A DNA stretch of 46,568 bases from Peptococcaceae bacterium (GCA_023512435.1 JAILZP010000025.1:1-46568), one strand, 5' to 3'; positions 9,661-18,575 are shown, counted from the first letter of the stretch. Numbers and translations: made by a program. The notes: a model not told the origin generated them from the letters alone.

Positions 9661-9682
9661 GCTGTTAGCTGTTAGCTGTTAG
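9661..9682. repeat. Perfect heptad tandem repeat
   Basis: Three exact copies of GCTGTTA plus one base. The cleanest example of the period-7 family here. Confidence 0.8.
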
Positions 9683-9922
9683 TATAAAAGCCGGACCTTC
9701 AATGCCGTAATTTTAACCACAGAGGACACAGAGAAAAAACGATCTGTTAGATGTTAGCTTTCTTCAGCAATAACTATTGGCCTGCTGCCTGGAATGCCTA
9801 TACTGTTCTGGGTTCTGAGATCTCATTTTTTATCTTTCCCAGGGAACGGAAATAAATGCACCGCTTCCGGCACTCACAACCCGGAATGAGCAAAAATCTT
9901 GGCAAATATCTGAATGTTGAGT

Positions 9923-9952
9923 TTGACAGGCCGGGGATTATTGCTATATTAT
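9923..9952 (+). promoter_or_regulatory. Sigma-A promoter of the thiolase gene
   Basis: Perfect TTGACA at 9923-9928, followed by TATATT at 16-base or TATTAT at 18-base spacing. About 70 bases upstream of the start codon. Confidence 0.65.
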
Positions 9953-10021
9953 CATTTTAATCAGTAAAATATCTGTGCGGGATTTAAATGACCAGTCAAT
10001 CATTACAAGGAGATGATCTTC

Positions 10022-11170
10022 ATGCGGGAAGCCGTAATTGTCGAAGCCGTGAGAACACCGGTGGGAAGGAGAAAGGGATCCCTTTCCAACACCCGCCCGG
10101 ACGACCTGGCCGCCATGGTCATCGCAGAAGTGGTCAGGAGAGCCGGCATTGAACCGGATATAGTGGAAGACGTGATCATGGGATGTGTTTCCCAGGTGGG
10201 TGAGCAGTCAATGTGCGTGGGCCGCCAGGCGGTTCTGGCGGCGGGCTTTCCGACCCATATCCCGGCGGTGACCATCGACCGGCAGTGCGGGTCCAGCCAG
10301 CAGTCGGTGCATTTCGCGGCCCAGGCCATCATGGCCGGGGATATGGACGTGATCATCGCCGCCGGCGTGGAATGCATGACCAGGGTGCCCATGGGATCCT
10401 CAATCGGCAACGCCTCCTTCAACCCCAGGATAATCGAAAGGTACAGCATCATCTCCCAGGGTATTTCGGCCGAACTGATCGCCGAAAAGTGGGGCTTCAC
10501 CAGGGAGGACCTGGACCAGTTTTCCCTGCAGAGCCACCGGAAGGCGGCGGCCGCCAGGGAAGCCGGGTATTTTAAAAAGCAGATCATGCCGGTGGAAGTC
10601 ACCCTGCCCGACGGCAGCGCCGGCCTGTTCGAAGAGGACGAGGGAATAAGGCCCGCCACCTCCATGGAGGCCCTGGCCGGGCTGAAGCCGGCCTTCAAGC
10701 CCGACGGAAAGATCACCGCCGGCAACTCCAGCCAGATCAGCGACGGGGCGGCGGCGGTATTGATGATGTCCGAAGAAAAGGCCCTCCAACTGGGCCTGAG
10801 GCCCAGGGCCAGGATCGCGGCCAGGACAGTGATCGGCGACGACCCGGTGCTGATGCTGACCGGTCCCATCCCGGCCACCAGGATGGCCCTCAAAAAAGCC
10901 GGGCTGACCATCGCCGACATCGACGTTTACGAGGTCAACGAGGCCTTTGCCCCGGTGCCCCTGGCCTGGCTGCGCGACCTGGAGGCGGACCCGGCCAGAC
11001 TCAACCCCCAGGGCGGCGCCATAGCCGTCGGCCACCCCCTGGGCGCCAGCGGGGCCAGGATCATGACCGACATGCTGCACTACCTGGAAAGAACCGGGAA
11101 GAGGTACGGCCTGCAGACCATGTGCGAGGGCTTCGGCATGGCCAACGCCACCATTATCGAGAGGGTGTAG
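10022..11170 (+). CDS. Acetyl-CoA acetyltransferase (thiolase)
   Basis: 382 residues. The ATG at 10022 has CAAGGAG nine bases upstream; the ATG at 10013 abuts that site and is unlikely. Thiolase landmarks are present: acylated cysteine in DRQCGSS (about residue 89), GHPLGASGA histidine (about 337) and a second cysteine in MCEGFG (about 367). The family interconverts acetoacetyl- or longer 3-ketoacyl-CoA with acetyl-CoA. The last motif differs from the usual CxGGG, so substrate range may differ from the thiolase at 16019. Single gene with its own promoter and terminator. Confidence 0.92.
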   Translation: MREAVIVEAVRTPVGRRKGSLSNTRPDDLAAMVIAEVVRRAGIEPDIVEDVIMGCVSQVGEQSMCVGRQAVLAAGFPTHIPAVTIDRQCGSSQQSVHFAAQAIMAGDMDVIIAAGVECMTRVPMGSSIGNASFNPRIIERYSIISQGISAELIAEKWGFTREDLDQFSLQSHRKAAAAREAGYFKKQIMPVEVTLPDGSAGLFEEDEGIRPATSMEALAGLKPAFKPDGKITAGNSSQISDGAAAVLMMSEEKALQLGLRPRARIAARTVIGDDPVLMLTGPIPATRMALKKAGLTIADIDVYEVNEAFAPVPLAWLRDLEADPARLNPQGGAIAVGHPLGASGARIMTDMLHYLERTGKRYGLQTMCEGFGMANATIIERV

Positions 11171-11180
11171 AAACCCCTGG

Positions 11181-11210
11181 AATTCAGAATCCAGAATTCA
11201 GAATCCAGAA
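11181..11210. repeat. Tandem repeat, two 14-base units (four heptads)
   Basis: AATTCAGAATCCAG occurs twice in a row just after the thiolase stop codon. A doubled member of the heptad family. Confidence 0.75.
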
Positions 11211-11225
11211 TGAAAAAATCGGGAA

Positions 11226-11258
11226 GCGCCCTGCCGCGGGAGGGCGCCTTTGTTTTTT
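11226..11258 (+). terminator. Intrinsic terminator after thiolase
   Basis: Stem GCGCCCT / AGGGCGC with an 8-base loop, followed by CTTTGTTTTTT. Confidence 0.8.
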
Positions 11259-11333
11259 CCGGGTTGTGATCACCCCGGTCACGGTGCTATATTAAGTGTT
11301 AGGCGCTTTTGATCACACCCGGGTGAGGTTGGT

Positions 11334-12026
11334 ATGAGGGAAACCCTGCTGGAAATCTACCGCCGGCTGGACGGGCACTTCGGCCCCAGGGGATGGTGGC
11401 CGGCCGAGACACCCTTCGAGGTCTGCGTGGGCGCCATCCTGACCCAGAACGTGGCCTGGAGGAATGTGGTCAAGGCCGTCGCCGCCCTCAAGGAGGAGGG
11501 GCTTCTGGGCGTTGACGCCATTTACCGGGCTCCCCGTGAAAAAATCGCCGGGCTGATCCGGCCCGCCCGCTACTACAACCAGAAGGCGGCCAGGCTGAAA
11601 GATTTCTGCTCCCTGGTGGTGGAACGCCACGGCGGGGACCTGGGTAAACTGTTCGCCCTTCCGTTGGCCGAACTGAGGCGGCAGTTGCTGGGCGTCCGGG
11701 GGATCGGGAAGGAAACGGCGGACAGCATCATCCTGTACGCGGCCCAAAAACCGGTATTCGTGGTGGATGCCTACACCGCCAGGATCTTCAGCCGCCTGGG
11801 AATCTTCCCGGCCCAATGGGGATACGACCGGATACAGGATTTCTTCACCCGGAACCTGCCCCGGGACACGGCCCTTTTCAACCAGTACCACGCCCTGATC
11901 GACGGCGCGGGCCATTATTACTGCTCCAACACACCCCGCTGCGGGGGGTGCCCCCTGGCGGAAATATGCAAAAGCAACGGAGGCCGTCATGAACAATTAC
12001 GTCAAGCACCCCTTCATGGTCAATGA
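11334..12026 (+). CDS. Endonuclease III-family DNA glycosylase (MagIII-like, probably monofunctional)
   Basis: 230 residues with the HhH-GPD fold: hairpin LLGVRGIGKETAD (118-130), catalytic aspartate D145 in VVDAYTAR, and an iron-sulfur cluster set C197-C203-C206-C212. In true endonuclease III the hairpin carries the lyase lysine (GVGRKTAN); here the equivalent position is glutamate (GIGKETAD). The same GIGKE phrase is found in MagIII-type 3-methyladenine glycosylases, so I infer a glycosylase without AP-lyase activity. It removes damaged bases in base excision repair. Its 3' end overlaps the next gene by 38 bases. Confidence 0.88.
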   Translation: MRETLLEIYRRLDGHFGPRGWWPAETPFEVCVGAILTQNVAWRNVVKAVAALKEEGLLGVDAIYRAPREKIAGLIRPARYYNQKAARLKDFCSLVVERHGGDLGKLFALPLAELRRQLLGVRGIGKETADSIILYAAQKPVFVVDAYTARIFSRLGIFPAQWGYDRIQDFFTRNLPRDTALFNQYHALIDGAGHYYCSNTPRCGGCPLAEICKSNGGRHEQLRQAPLHGQ

Positions 12027-12228
12027 CCTGGTGGTCTACCCCGAGTCCCGCGACCGGGCCAGGGTGATCGACACCGACTGCCGGTACGAGCTGGAAACCA
12101 CCCCGGAATCGTGCACCTGCTGCACCTTCCGCTTCGGGTCGCTGCGCAGGCCGGGTTTCCAGTGCAGGCACATCAAGGCGCTGAAAAAGGTCCTTAACGG
12201 GGACGTAAAGCCGGACTACCTGCCATAG
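11989..12228 (+). CDS. Small SWIM-type zinc-binding protein, 79 residues
   Basis: Carries C42-x-C44 and C59-x-H61, the CxC...CxH ligand pattern of the SWIM zinc finger, within a protein barely larger than the motif. Such modules bind DNA or protein in other contexts. GGAGG lies six bases before the ATG, inside the glycosylase gene, so the two are probably translated together. An accessory role to the glycosylase is inference from that overlap. No known family recognised beyond the motif. Confidence 0.75.
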   Translation: MNNYVKHPFMVNDLVVYPESRDRARVIDTDCRYELETTPESCTCCTFRFGSLRRPGFQCRHIKALKKVLNGDVKPDYLP

Positions 12229-12272
12229 GCAGCCCGGCCCCAATCCCTCAGTTTTCATTTCCGTGACTTCTC

Positions 12273-12314
12273 ATTCCGGATTCTGGCTTCTGTCTTCTGG
12301 ATTCTGGATTCCGA
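12273..12314. repeat. Degenerate heptad tandem repeat, six units
   Basis: Six units such as ATTCCGG, ATTCTGG, CTTCTGT, CTTCTGG in register, between the SWIM gene and convergent thrC. Confidence 0.75.
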
Positions 12315-12343
12315 CAGAATAAGGCTTTCAGAATAAGGTGTTT

Positions 12344-13840
12344 TTAAAATAAGAATTCCCTCACCGCCGCCGGCATTTCCTCCCTTTCCACCACCCGGCC
12401 GTGCAGCACCGGCTTCTTGTCCAGGTCCCTGAGGTTCCGGGGAATGTCTGTGCCGCTGATCCGGGACAGTATTTCCAGGAGTTCAAACTCGCTCTTGCCG
12501 GCCGCCGCCCGGTCCCCCAGCAGGGCCCTGACCACGCTGCCGTTGAACTTGTACGGGCTGGCCGTGGACAGGATCACGGCCGGGGTGCGGTCGCCGGTCT
12601 GATTCCGGTACTTGTTGCAGACATTGATGCCCACCGCCGTGTGGGTGTCGGCCAGGTACCCGTTTTTTTCGAAGGTTTCCCTGATGGTGTCCAGGGTTTC
12701 GCGGTCGTCCGCGTAATCCGACCAGAACAGGCCCCGGATTTTTTCCAGCACGCCGCTTCCCACGTCATACCTGCCCTTTTCCCTCAGGTCCTCCATCCAC
12801 GCCCCCACCGCCCCGGAGTCCCCGCCCGTGAGGTGGTACAAGAGCCTTTCCAGGTTGCTGGAGACGAGGATGTCCATGGAGGGGGAAATGGTCCGGCGGA
12901 ACGGGCGCTTGCGGTCGTAAATCCCCGTCCTGATAAAGCCGGTGAGGACGTTGTTCTCATTGGCGGCGCAGATCAGCCTGTTCACCGGCAGGCCGGCCTC
13001 CCGGGCGTAATAGCCCGCCAGGATGTTGCCGAAGTTGCCCGTGGGCACCACGAAGTTCACCGGCTCCCCGTCTTTCAGCGCCCCTTTCCTCAGCAGGTCC
13101 AGGTAGGCGCTGAAGTAGTAGACTATCTGCGGCGCCAGCCGCCCCCAGTTGATGGAGTTGGCCGAGGAAAACTTGAATCCCCTCTCCTCCAGCTCCCTGT
13201 TCATGGCCCGGTCGGTGAAAATGGCCTTGACCCCGTTCTGGGTGTCGTCAAAATTGCCCCTGACCGCGGCCACCCCCACGTTGCGTCCCTCCTGGGTGAC
13301 CATCTGCAGGCGCTGGACCTCGCTGACCCCCCGGTCCGGGAAAAACACCATGATCCTGGTTCCCGGCACGTCCCTGAAGCCCTCCAGGGCGGCCTTGCCG
13401 GTATCCCCGGAGGTGGCCACCAGGATCACAATCTCGGCTTTCTCCCCGGTTTTGGCCGCCGCCAGGGGCAAAAGCCGGGGCATCACCTGCAGGGCCATGT
13501 CTTTGAAGGCGCTGGTGGGCCCGTGCCACAGCTCCAGGATGTGGGTTCCTCCGGCCAGTTCCCGCACCGGGGCTGTCTCCGGATGGTCAAAATTCCTGGA
13601 ACTGTACGCCTCCCGGACGCACCGCCCGATCTCGCCGGACGTAAAATCGGTCAGGTAAAGCGACAGTATTTCAGCGGCCCTGCCGCAGTAATCCATCTGC
13701 TTCATGGCTTCCAGCCGGCCGGGGTCCAACCGCGCCGGGGAAGAGGGCACGAAAAGGCCCCCGTCGGGCGCAATTCCCGCTTTTATGGCCCCGGCGGAAC
13801 TGACGGCCTCTGATCCGCCCCTGGTACTGACGTAAAGCAT
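12344..13840 (-). CDS. thrC: Threonine synthase
   Basis: 498 residues. Converts O-phosphohomoserine to threonine with PLP. The PLP lysine is K113 in HGPTSAFKD, and VATSGDTGKAAL and PTGNFGNILAG are phosphate- and cofactor-binding segments. The length and the N-terminal block (YVSTRGG, GGLFVP) fit the long bacterial ThrC class. The ATG at 13840 follows GGAGG by eight bases; a TTG 18 bases upstream is in frame but overlaps that site. It is preceded on the same strand by the acyl-CoA dehydrogenase with a 175-base gap. Confidence 0.95.
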   Translation of the reverse strand: MLYVSTRGGSEAVSSAGAIKAGIAPDGGLFVPSSPARLDPGRLEAMKQMDYCGRAAEILSLYLTDFTSGEIGRCVREAYSSRNFDHPETAPVRELAGGTHILELWHGPTSAFKDMALQVMPRLLPLAAAKTGEKAEIVILVATSGDTGKAALEGFRDVPGTRIMVFFPDRGVSEVQRLQMVTQEGRNVGVAAVRGNFDDTQNGVKAIFTDRAMNRELEERGFKFSSANSINWGRLAPQIVYYFSAYLDLLRKGALKDGEPVNFVVPTGNFGNILAGYYAREAGLPVNRLICAANENNVLTGFIRTGIYDRKRPFRRTISPSMDILVSSNLERLLYHLTGGDSGAVGAWMEDLREKGRYDVGSGVLEKIRGLFWSDYADDRETLDTIRETFEKNGYLADTHTAVGINVCNKYRNQTGDRTPAVILSTASPYKFNGSVVRALLGDRAAAGKSEFELLEILSRISGTDIPRNLRDLDKKPVLHGRVVEREEMPAAVREFLF

Positions 13841-14015
13841 TCTTCCACCCTCCGCCAAAATTCATTTTCCCAGTAAATTAATTCTACTCCCGGGGGGTGA
13901 TCCCTTTAGCCGTTCGATAAAAAGCAAAACATGGAAAAAAAAGAGGCCGCCGGCTGGAAGCAATCCGGGGGCCCGGTGAAGGGAGTCCCGGCGGGGCAGG
14001 CCGCCGGTTTTCCGG

Positions 14016-15164
14016 TCAGCAGTATTCTTTAAAGAGCTGGGCGGCGATGATATTTTTCTGTATCTCCGAGGTGCCCTCGTATATCCTGGCAATCCGGGCG
14101 TCGCGGTAATACCTTTCAATGGGGAAATCCTTTATGTAACCGGCCCCACCGTACACCTGGACGGCCCTGTCCGCCACCCGGCAATAGGCCTCGGAACCGA
14201 AATACTTCAGCACCGCGGCTTCCTTTATGACATTCATCCCCTGGTCCACCATCCAGGCGATGCGGTAGGTCAGGGAGCGGGTGGCTTCTATATCCGTCTC
14301 CATGTCCGCCAGCATGTGCTGGACCGCCTGGAAGGATCCAATGGGCTTCCCGAACTGGATCCTTTCCTGGGAGTACCTGACACACAGTTCCAGCAATTTC
14401 TGCATGGAGCCCAGGTTCCTGGCCGCCAGCCCGGCCCGCCCGTTGGCCAGGATTTTCAGGGCGTTGACGTAACCCTGGCCTTCCTGTCCCAGCACGTTCT
14501 CCACCGGCACCTCGCAGTCTTCCATAATCAGTTCGGCAGTGTGCGAACCGCGGAGGCCCATCTTTTTCTCGACGGTGCCGATGCTGAAACCGGGAAAGCC
14601 CCTTTCCACGATAAAGGAGGTTATTCCCTTAACTCCCCTTGATCTGTCGGTTACGGCCATGACTGTGAATATGTCGGCCTCGGGGGCGTTGGTGATAAAA
14701 ATTTTGGTGCCGTTCAGAATATACCTGTCACCCTTGCGGACGGCGGTGGTTTTAATGGAGGCCGCGTCGGATCCGGCGTCCGGCTCGGTGAGGGCGAAGG
14801 CGCCTATCCTGTCGCCGGAAGCCATGTCCGGCAGGTACTTGTTCTTCTGTTCCGGGGTGCCCATCTCCACTATGCCCACGCTCCCTATCCCCGTGTGGGC
14901 GCCGATGAGGGTGGTGAAGCCGTTGCAGGTCCGGCCGATTTGCTCGTAAATGAGACATTTGCCGACCATCCCGATTCCCGCTCCGCCGTACTCCTCGGGG
15001 ATGCTGAGCCCGAACAGTCCCATCTCCTTGCTTTTTTTAATGATTTCATCCGGTATATGATCGTTTTCGTCGATCAGGTGGGCCACCGGGTCCACCTCAT
15101 TGTCCACAAAATCCTTGACCGTCCTGGCCATCATAATAAGTTCCTCGTCAAAACTGAAATCCAC
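14016..15164 (-). CDS. Acyl-CoA dehydrogenase (short-chain type)
   Basis: 382 residues, full-length flavoprotein of the acyl-CoA dehydrogenase family, oxidising a saturated acyl-CoA to the 2-enoyl-CoA. Visible signatures are ALTEPDAGSD (FAD/substrate), NGTKIFITNA, QFGKPIG and the catalytic glutamate E363 in IYEGTSEIQ. GTG start at 15164 with GGAGG about ten bases upstream. It is the last gene of a thiolase - iclR - dehydrogenase unit, so a beta-oxidation step under IclR control is likely. Substrate chain length cannot be read from sequence. Confidence 0.93.
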   Translation of the reverse strand: MDFSFDEELIMMARTVKDFVDNEVDPVAHLIDENDHIPDEIIKKSKEMGLFGLSIPEEYGGAGIGMVGKCLIYEQIGRTCNGFTTLIGAHTGIGSVGIVEMGTPEQKNKYLPDMASGDRIGAFALTEPDAGSDAASIKTTAVRKGDRYILNGTKIFITNAPEADIFTVMAVTDRSRGVKGITSFIVERGFPGFSIGTVEKKMGLRGSHTAELIMEDCEVPVENVLGQEGQGYVNALKILANGRAGLAARNLGSMQKLLELCVRYSQERIQFGKPIGSFQAVQHMLADMETDIEATRSLTYRIAWMVDQGMNVIKEAAVLKYFGSEAYCRVADRAVQVYGGAGYIKDFPIERYYRDARIARIYEGTSEIQKNIIAAQLFKEYC

Positions 15165-15221
15165 TCCCCAAGACCTCCCTTTATTTTTTTGCCAAACAGT
15201 TTTGCGGCCCGGAGTCCGACC

Positions 15222-16007
15222 TCACCCGGAGACGCCGCCCAGGTCCCTGGTCATCCTCCCTGCCGCGTCCAGCACCGCGTCCCTGATGCCCTGCATGTTG
15301 GACTCATTCAGCAGGGCCGGGGTGCCTAGGCAGGCCGCCACCAGGACCACCTTCCCGCCCGAATCAAAAACCGGCGCCGCCAGGGCGCTGACTCCCTGGG
15401 TGTGCTCCTCGAAGCTGTAGGCGTAACCCAGCCGGCGGACCGCCTGCAGGTTTTTTTTAAATTCATCCAGGTTGGTAATGGTCCTGGAGGTAAACTGTTT
15501 TATCCCCGCCTCCGAGATAACGCGGCCTGCTTCCTCCTCGTCCATAAAAGCCAGGAAGCACTTGCCGAAGGAAGCCCCGGTAATTGGAAAATACTGGCCG
15601 ACGGTGACATTTATGCGCACATCCACATCGGGTTCTTCCTTGGCCACGTACATGAGCCGGTTTTGCGGCGCCGGCCCCACCAGCACACAGGTAAGGCCGG
15701 TCTTCCTGCACAGGGCGGCAAGGTGGGGCCTGCACACGGCAAGCCGGTCGGAAAAATCGGCCGCCCGCGATCCCAGCACCACCAGGTACTCGCCGAGGCT
15801 GTATTTCCTGGTTTCCTCATCATAGTACACCAGGCCGTAATGGCGGAGGACCCGCAGTATCCGCAGGCAGGTGCTTTTGCTGATGGCCAGGGCCCGGGAG
15901 ATTTCAGCCAGGGAGCTTTTCCGGTTTTTAAAGCGGCTTAGAAAATCCAGTATCTTAATGGCGTACTCCACCGACGGCACGGCTGATTTTTGGTCTTTGT
16001 CGTTCAC
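15222..16007 (-). CDS. IclR-family transcriptional regulator
   Basis: 261 residues: N-terminal winged HTH (SVEYAIKILDFLSRF...SLAEISRALAISKSTCLRILRVLRHYGLV) and C-terminal effector domain with GASFGKCFLAF and RRLGYAYSFEEHTQGVSALAAPVF, both typical of IclR. The GTG at 16007 has GAGGA upstream. It starts 11 bases after the thiolase and 57 bases before the dehydrogenase, so it is inside the operon it probably controls. A likely binding site is the TGTTTCAT dyad upstream of the thiolase. Confidence 0.92.
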   Translation of the reverse strand: MNDKDQKSAVPSVEYAIKILDFLSRFKNRKSSLAEISRALAISKSTCLRILRVLRHYGLVYYDEETRKYSLGEYLVVLGSRAADFSDRLAVCRPHLAALCRKTGLTCVLVGPAPQNRLMYVAKEEPDVDVRINVTVGQYFPITGASFGKCFLAFMDEEEAGRVISEAGIKQFTSRTITNLDEFKKNLQAVRRLGYAYSFEEHTQGVSALAAPVFDSGGKVVLVAACLGTPALLNESNMQGIRDAVLDAAGRMTRDLGGVSG

Positions 16008-16018
16008 GGCATCCTCTT

Positions 16019-17212
16019 TTACAACCGCAAGTTTTCAACCACGGCGGCTATGCCCAGGCCGCCCGCGATGCACAGGGCAGCCAGGCCGTAACGGGTGTTT
16101 GTCCTGGCCAGCTCATAAACCAGCTTGGTCATGAGAATGGCCCCGGTGGCCCCCAGCGGGTGTCCCAGGGCAATGGCCCCGCCGTTCGGGTTCACCTTAT
16201 CCATGTCCAGGCCCAGTTCTTTTATGCAGGCCAGGGACTGGGCGGCGAAAGCCTCGTTCAGCTCGATCAGGCCGATGTCCTTCAACTCAAGGCCGGCGGC
16301 CTGCAAGGCCTTCCTGGTGGCTGGGACCGGGCCGATGCCCATTATTTCGGGCCTTACCCCGGCGGCGGCCTGGGATACCACCCGGGCCACCGGCTTTAAT
16401 CCGTATTCCCGGGCCTTTTTCCCGCTCATCAGCACCAGGGCGGCGGCTCCGTCGTTGCGGCCGCTGGAATTGCCGGCGGTCACCGTGCCGTTTTGCTTGA
16501 AGGCCGGAGGCAGCTTGGACAGGCTTTCCAGGGTGGTTTTCCTGGGGTGCTCGTCGGTGTCGAAGATCGACTCACCCTTTTTTGACTTTATCGTCACCGG
16601 GACGATCTGTTCCTTGAAAAAGCCGGACTCAATGGCCCTCCAGGCTTTTTCCTGGCTGGCCAGGGCAAACTGGTCCTGTTCGGCCCGGGAAATCTTGTAT
16701 AGTTCGGCCAGGTTTTCCGCCGTCAGGCCCATGTTGAACCGGCCGTAGATCTCCTCGGGCTGGGATTTGGGCTGGCTTTCGGTATTGGGGTCCAGTATTT
16801 CGCCGTTGCCTGCGCCGTACCCGAACCTCGCGTTTCTCAGGTAGTAAGGGGCGGTGCTCATGGACTCCACCCCGCCGGCGATGACCACGTCCGACAGGCC
16901 CAGCATGATCTGCTGGACGGCGTTGTTTACCGCCTGCAGGCCGGACCCGCACTGGCGGTGAACGGTATAGGCCGGGACCTCGACGGGTATCCCCGCCCTC
17001 AGGGCCGCCACCCTGGCCAGGTTGGGCGCGTCCGTGCTCTGCTTGGTCTGCCCCATGATTACCTCGCCCACTTCTTCCCCGGGAATCCCCGCCCGGCCGA
17101 GACATTCCTTTATAACCAGGGCGGCGAGGTGATCGGCGCCGATGTCCTTCAGCGATCCGCCGATTCTCCCCACCGCGGTGCGCACAGCCGAGACGATAAC
17201 CGCATCTTCCAA
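16019..17212 (-). CDS. Acetyl-CoA acetyltransferase (thiolase)
   Basis: 397 residues. Catalytic C88 in HRQCGSGLQ, GHPLGATGA histidine and the C-terminal CIAGGLG motif are all present, a textbook biosynthetic/degradative thiolase. The start codon is TTG at 17212, with GGGGG eight bases upstream. First gene of the operon with iclR and an acyl-CoA dehydrogenase. It would cleave the 3-ketoacyl-CoA formed by beta-oxidation. The hydratase and hydroxyacyl-CoA dehydrogenase steps are not encoded nearby. Confidence 0.93.
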   Translation of the reverse strand: MEDAVIVSAVRTAVGRIGGSLKDIGADHLAALVIKECLGRAGIPGEEVGEVIMGQTKQSTDAPNLARVAALRAGIPVEVPAYTVHRQCGSGLQAVNNAVQQIMLGLSDVVIAGGVESMSTAPYYLRNARFGYGAGNGEILDPNTESQPKSQPEEIYGRFNMGLTAENLAELYKISRAEQDQFALASQEKAWRAIESGFFKEQIVPVTIKSKKGESIFDTDEHPRKTTLESLSKLPPAFKQNGTVTAGNSSGRNDGAAALVLMSGKKAREYGLKPVARVVSQAAAGVRPEIMGIGPVPATRKALQAAGLELKDIGLIELNEAFAAQSLACIKELGLDMDKVNPNGGAIALGHPLGATGAILMTKLVYELARTNTRYGLAALCIAGGLGIAAVVENLRL

Positions 17213-17229
17213 AGGACTTACCCCCGATC

Positions 17230-17278
17230 TGTTTCATATATGGTACATTATTACATATATAAAATATTATATGAAACA
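17230..17278 (-). promoter_or_regulatory. Candidate IclR operator (inverted TGTTTCATATA half-sites)
   Basis: Two perfect 11-base arms, TGTTTCATATA at 17230-17240 and TATATGAAACA at 17268-17278, separated by 27 bases. The half-site ATGAAACA matches that of the IclR-family repressor KdgR, though here the arms are everted and further apart. One arm overlaps the -10 element. Confidence 0.55.
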
Positions 17279-17295
17279 CTTATCATTGTAGTCAA
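17266..17295 (-). promoter_or_regulatory. Sigma-A promoter of the thiolase-iclR-dehydrogenase operon
   Basis: Minus strand TTGACT (17290-17295), 18 bases, TATAAT (17266-17271). About 55 bases upstream of the TTG start; the -10 is covered by the TGTTTCAT arm. Confidence 0.65.
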
Positions 17296-17409
17296 TATAT
17301 AGTCGTAAAAAACAGTCAGCGATCCCTTATTTTCATGAAGAAAACTCGGGATCGCAAAACTGAGGGAGCCTATCAAAAAACATCGGGCATCACGCCCAAA
17401 GAATTTATG

Positions 17410-18417
17410 CTAAAGAATACGGGAACTTCCCCATACTTCCGGGTTCGCCAGGTATTGCGGCCTGCGGCCTTCCAGTACGTCCAGAATGCCCGAGGCCACG
17501 TCGGCGGCCATGTTGACCAAGGCCAGGTCGGTCATGGCGGCCATATGGGGGGTTAACAGGACGTTGTCCAGCCCGAACAGGGGAATGTCAGCGGCGGGAG
17601 GTTCCGTTTCAAAAACGTCCAGGGCCGCCCCGGCCAGCCTCCCATCCCTCAAGGCCATGTAAAGTGCCTCCTCATCGACAATTCCGCCCCTGGAAGTATT
17701 GATCAGGTAGCCGGTAGGCTTCATCAGGGACAACTCCCTTTCCCCGATCAGGTGGTGGGTCTCCTTAGTGTAGGGCACGTGCAGGGACACAAAGTCGGCC
17801 CCGGAGAGAGCAGCATCAAGGGTACGGCACCTTTCAACCCCGGCCGACGCAAAAACCTCTTCGGGCACCAGAGGGTCGTAGGCCTTCACCCTCATTTCCA
17901 GGCACCTGCCGGCTATTTCCGAGAGGCGGCGGGCTATCCTCCCCATCCCCACCAGACCCAGCACCTTGCCCTTCAGTTCCATGGTGGTATAGCCCATCTT
18001 CTGAACCAGCCCCGGCAGGGACCCGGCCCTGCAAAACTCGCCCCGTCTGAAGGCTTTTTCGGCCTTGTTAAAGTTACGGGCGCAGTGCATCATGGCCCAG
18101 AGGGCGTGTTCAGCCACGGCGTTGGTGTTGGCGCCGGGTGTGTGCACCACCGGAATGCCAAGACGCGTGGCCGACCGCAGATCGATGTTGTCCAGGCCGA
18201 TGCCGTGGCGCCCTACCACCTTGAGCTTTTTGCCCGCTTCCAGCAAACCGGCCGTGACGGGGGAACTCCTTACCAGCAACGCGTCAGCATCCCCGATCAG
18301 AGGCAGCAGGTCGCCTTCCGCCGGGCTGGGCGCTGTCACCACCTGGGCCTTTTCCTGCAATAGTCCGATTCCCACAGGGGAGATTGATTCTGTCAATAAA
18401 ACTTTGTACTTTTTCAT
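17410..18417 (-). CDS. D-2-hydroxyacid dehydrogenase (phosphoglycerate dehydrogenase family)
   Basis: 335 residues. NAD-binding GLVGMGRIARRL (154-165) with D181 after the second strand (NAD preference), and the catalytic triad R243 (NTSRGG), E272 (FETEPP), H291 (LTPHMAA). Too short for the ACT-containing SerA, so a catabolic or general 2-oxoacid/D-2-hydroxyacid reductase. Lies 158 bases downstream of dctP, with a hairpin between. Its placement suggests it acts on the substrate imported by that TRAP system or on a derivative; inference only. Confidence 0.9.
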   Translation of the reverse strand: MKKYKVLLTESISPVGIGLLQEKAQVVTAPSPAEGDLLPLIGDADALLVRSSPVTAGLLEAGKKLKVVGRHGIGLDNIDLRSATRLGIPVVHTPGANTNAVAEHALWAMMHCARNFNKAEKAFRRGEFCRAGSLPGLVQKMGYTTMELKGKVLGLVGMGRIARRLSEIAGRCLEMRVKAYDPLVPEEVFASAGVERCRTLDAALSGADFVSLHVPYTKETHHLIGERELSLMKPTGYLINTSRGGIVDEEALYMALRDGRLAGAALDVFETEPPAADIPLFGLDNVLLTPHMAAMTDLALVNMAADVASGILDVLEGRRPQYLANPEVWGSSRIL

Positions 18418-18497
18418 GTATTACACCATTCCTTTATCTGAAGCAAATAAAGCAGACGTACAAGTTCTCCGTCTACAGGGGCACCCCTCTACAAAAC

Positions 18498-18531
18498 CGG
18501 TACCGGACCCCGCACCCCGGATCCGGTACCG
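18498..18531 (-). terminator. Hairpin after dctP, terminator or attenuator
   Basis: Ten-base perfect arms (CGGTACCGGA / TCCGGTACCG) with a 14-base loop, followed on the minus strand by GTTTTGT. Could lower expression of the downstream dehydrogenase relative to dctP. Confidence 0.5.
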
Positions 18532-18575
18532 ATCAGTTAACAATTCCTGTCACCGGCTGCTTGCCCAAGCCTTTA

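Larger units (their letters stand above)
9613..10021. other. 409-base intergenic region
   Basis: Between divergent glgP and thiolase. It holds three period-7 repeats (9661-9682, 9744-9757, 9805-9825), a segment resembling the widespread intergenic phrase ACCACAGAGGACACAGAG (9717-9734), and the thiolase promoter at 9923. No small gene is apparent. Confidence 0.6.

Noticed and set aside
8245..9675. 476-residue open frame antisense to glgP
   Set aside because: Same reasoning; no domain and no start signal.
9661..9825. CRISPR-like array
   Set aside because: Units are seven bases, contiguous and without spacers.
9901..9950. Sigma-54 promoter for the thiolase at 10022
   Set aside because: TTGCT is present but no GG at the required distance; the TTGACA/TATATT pair explains the region better.
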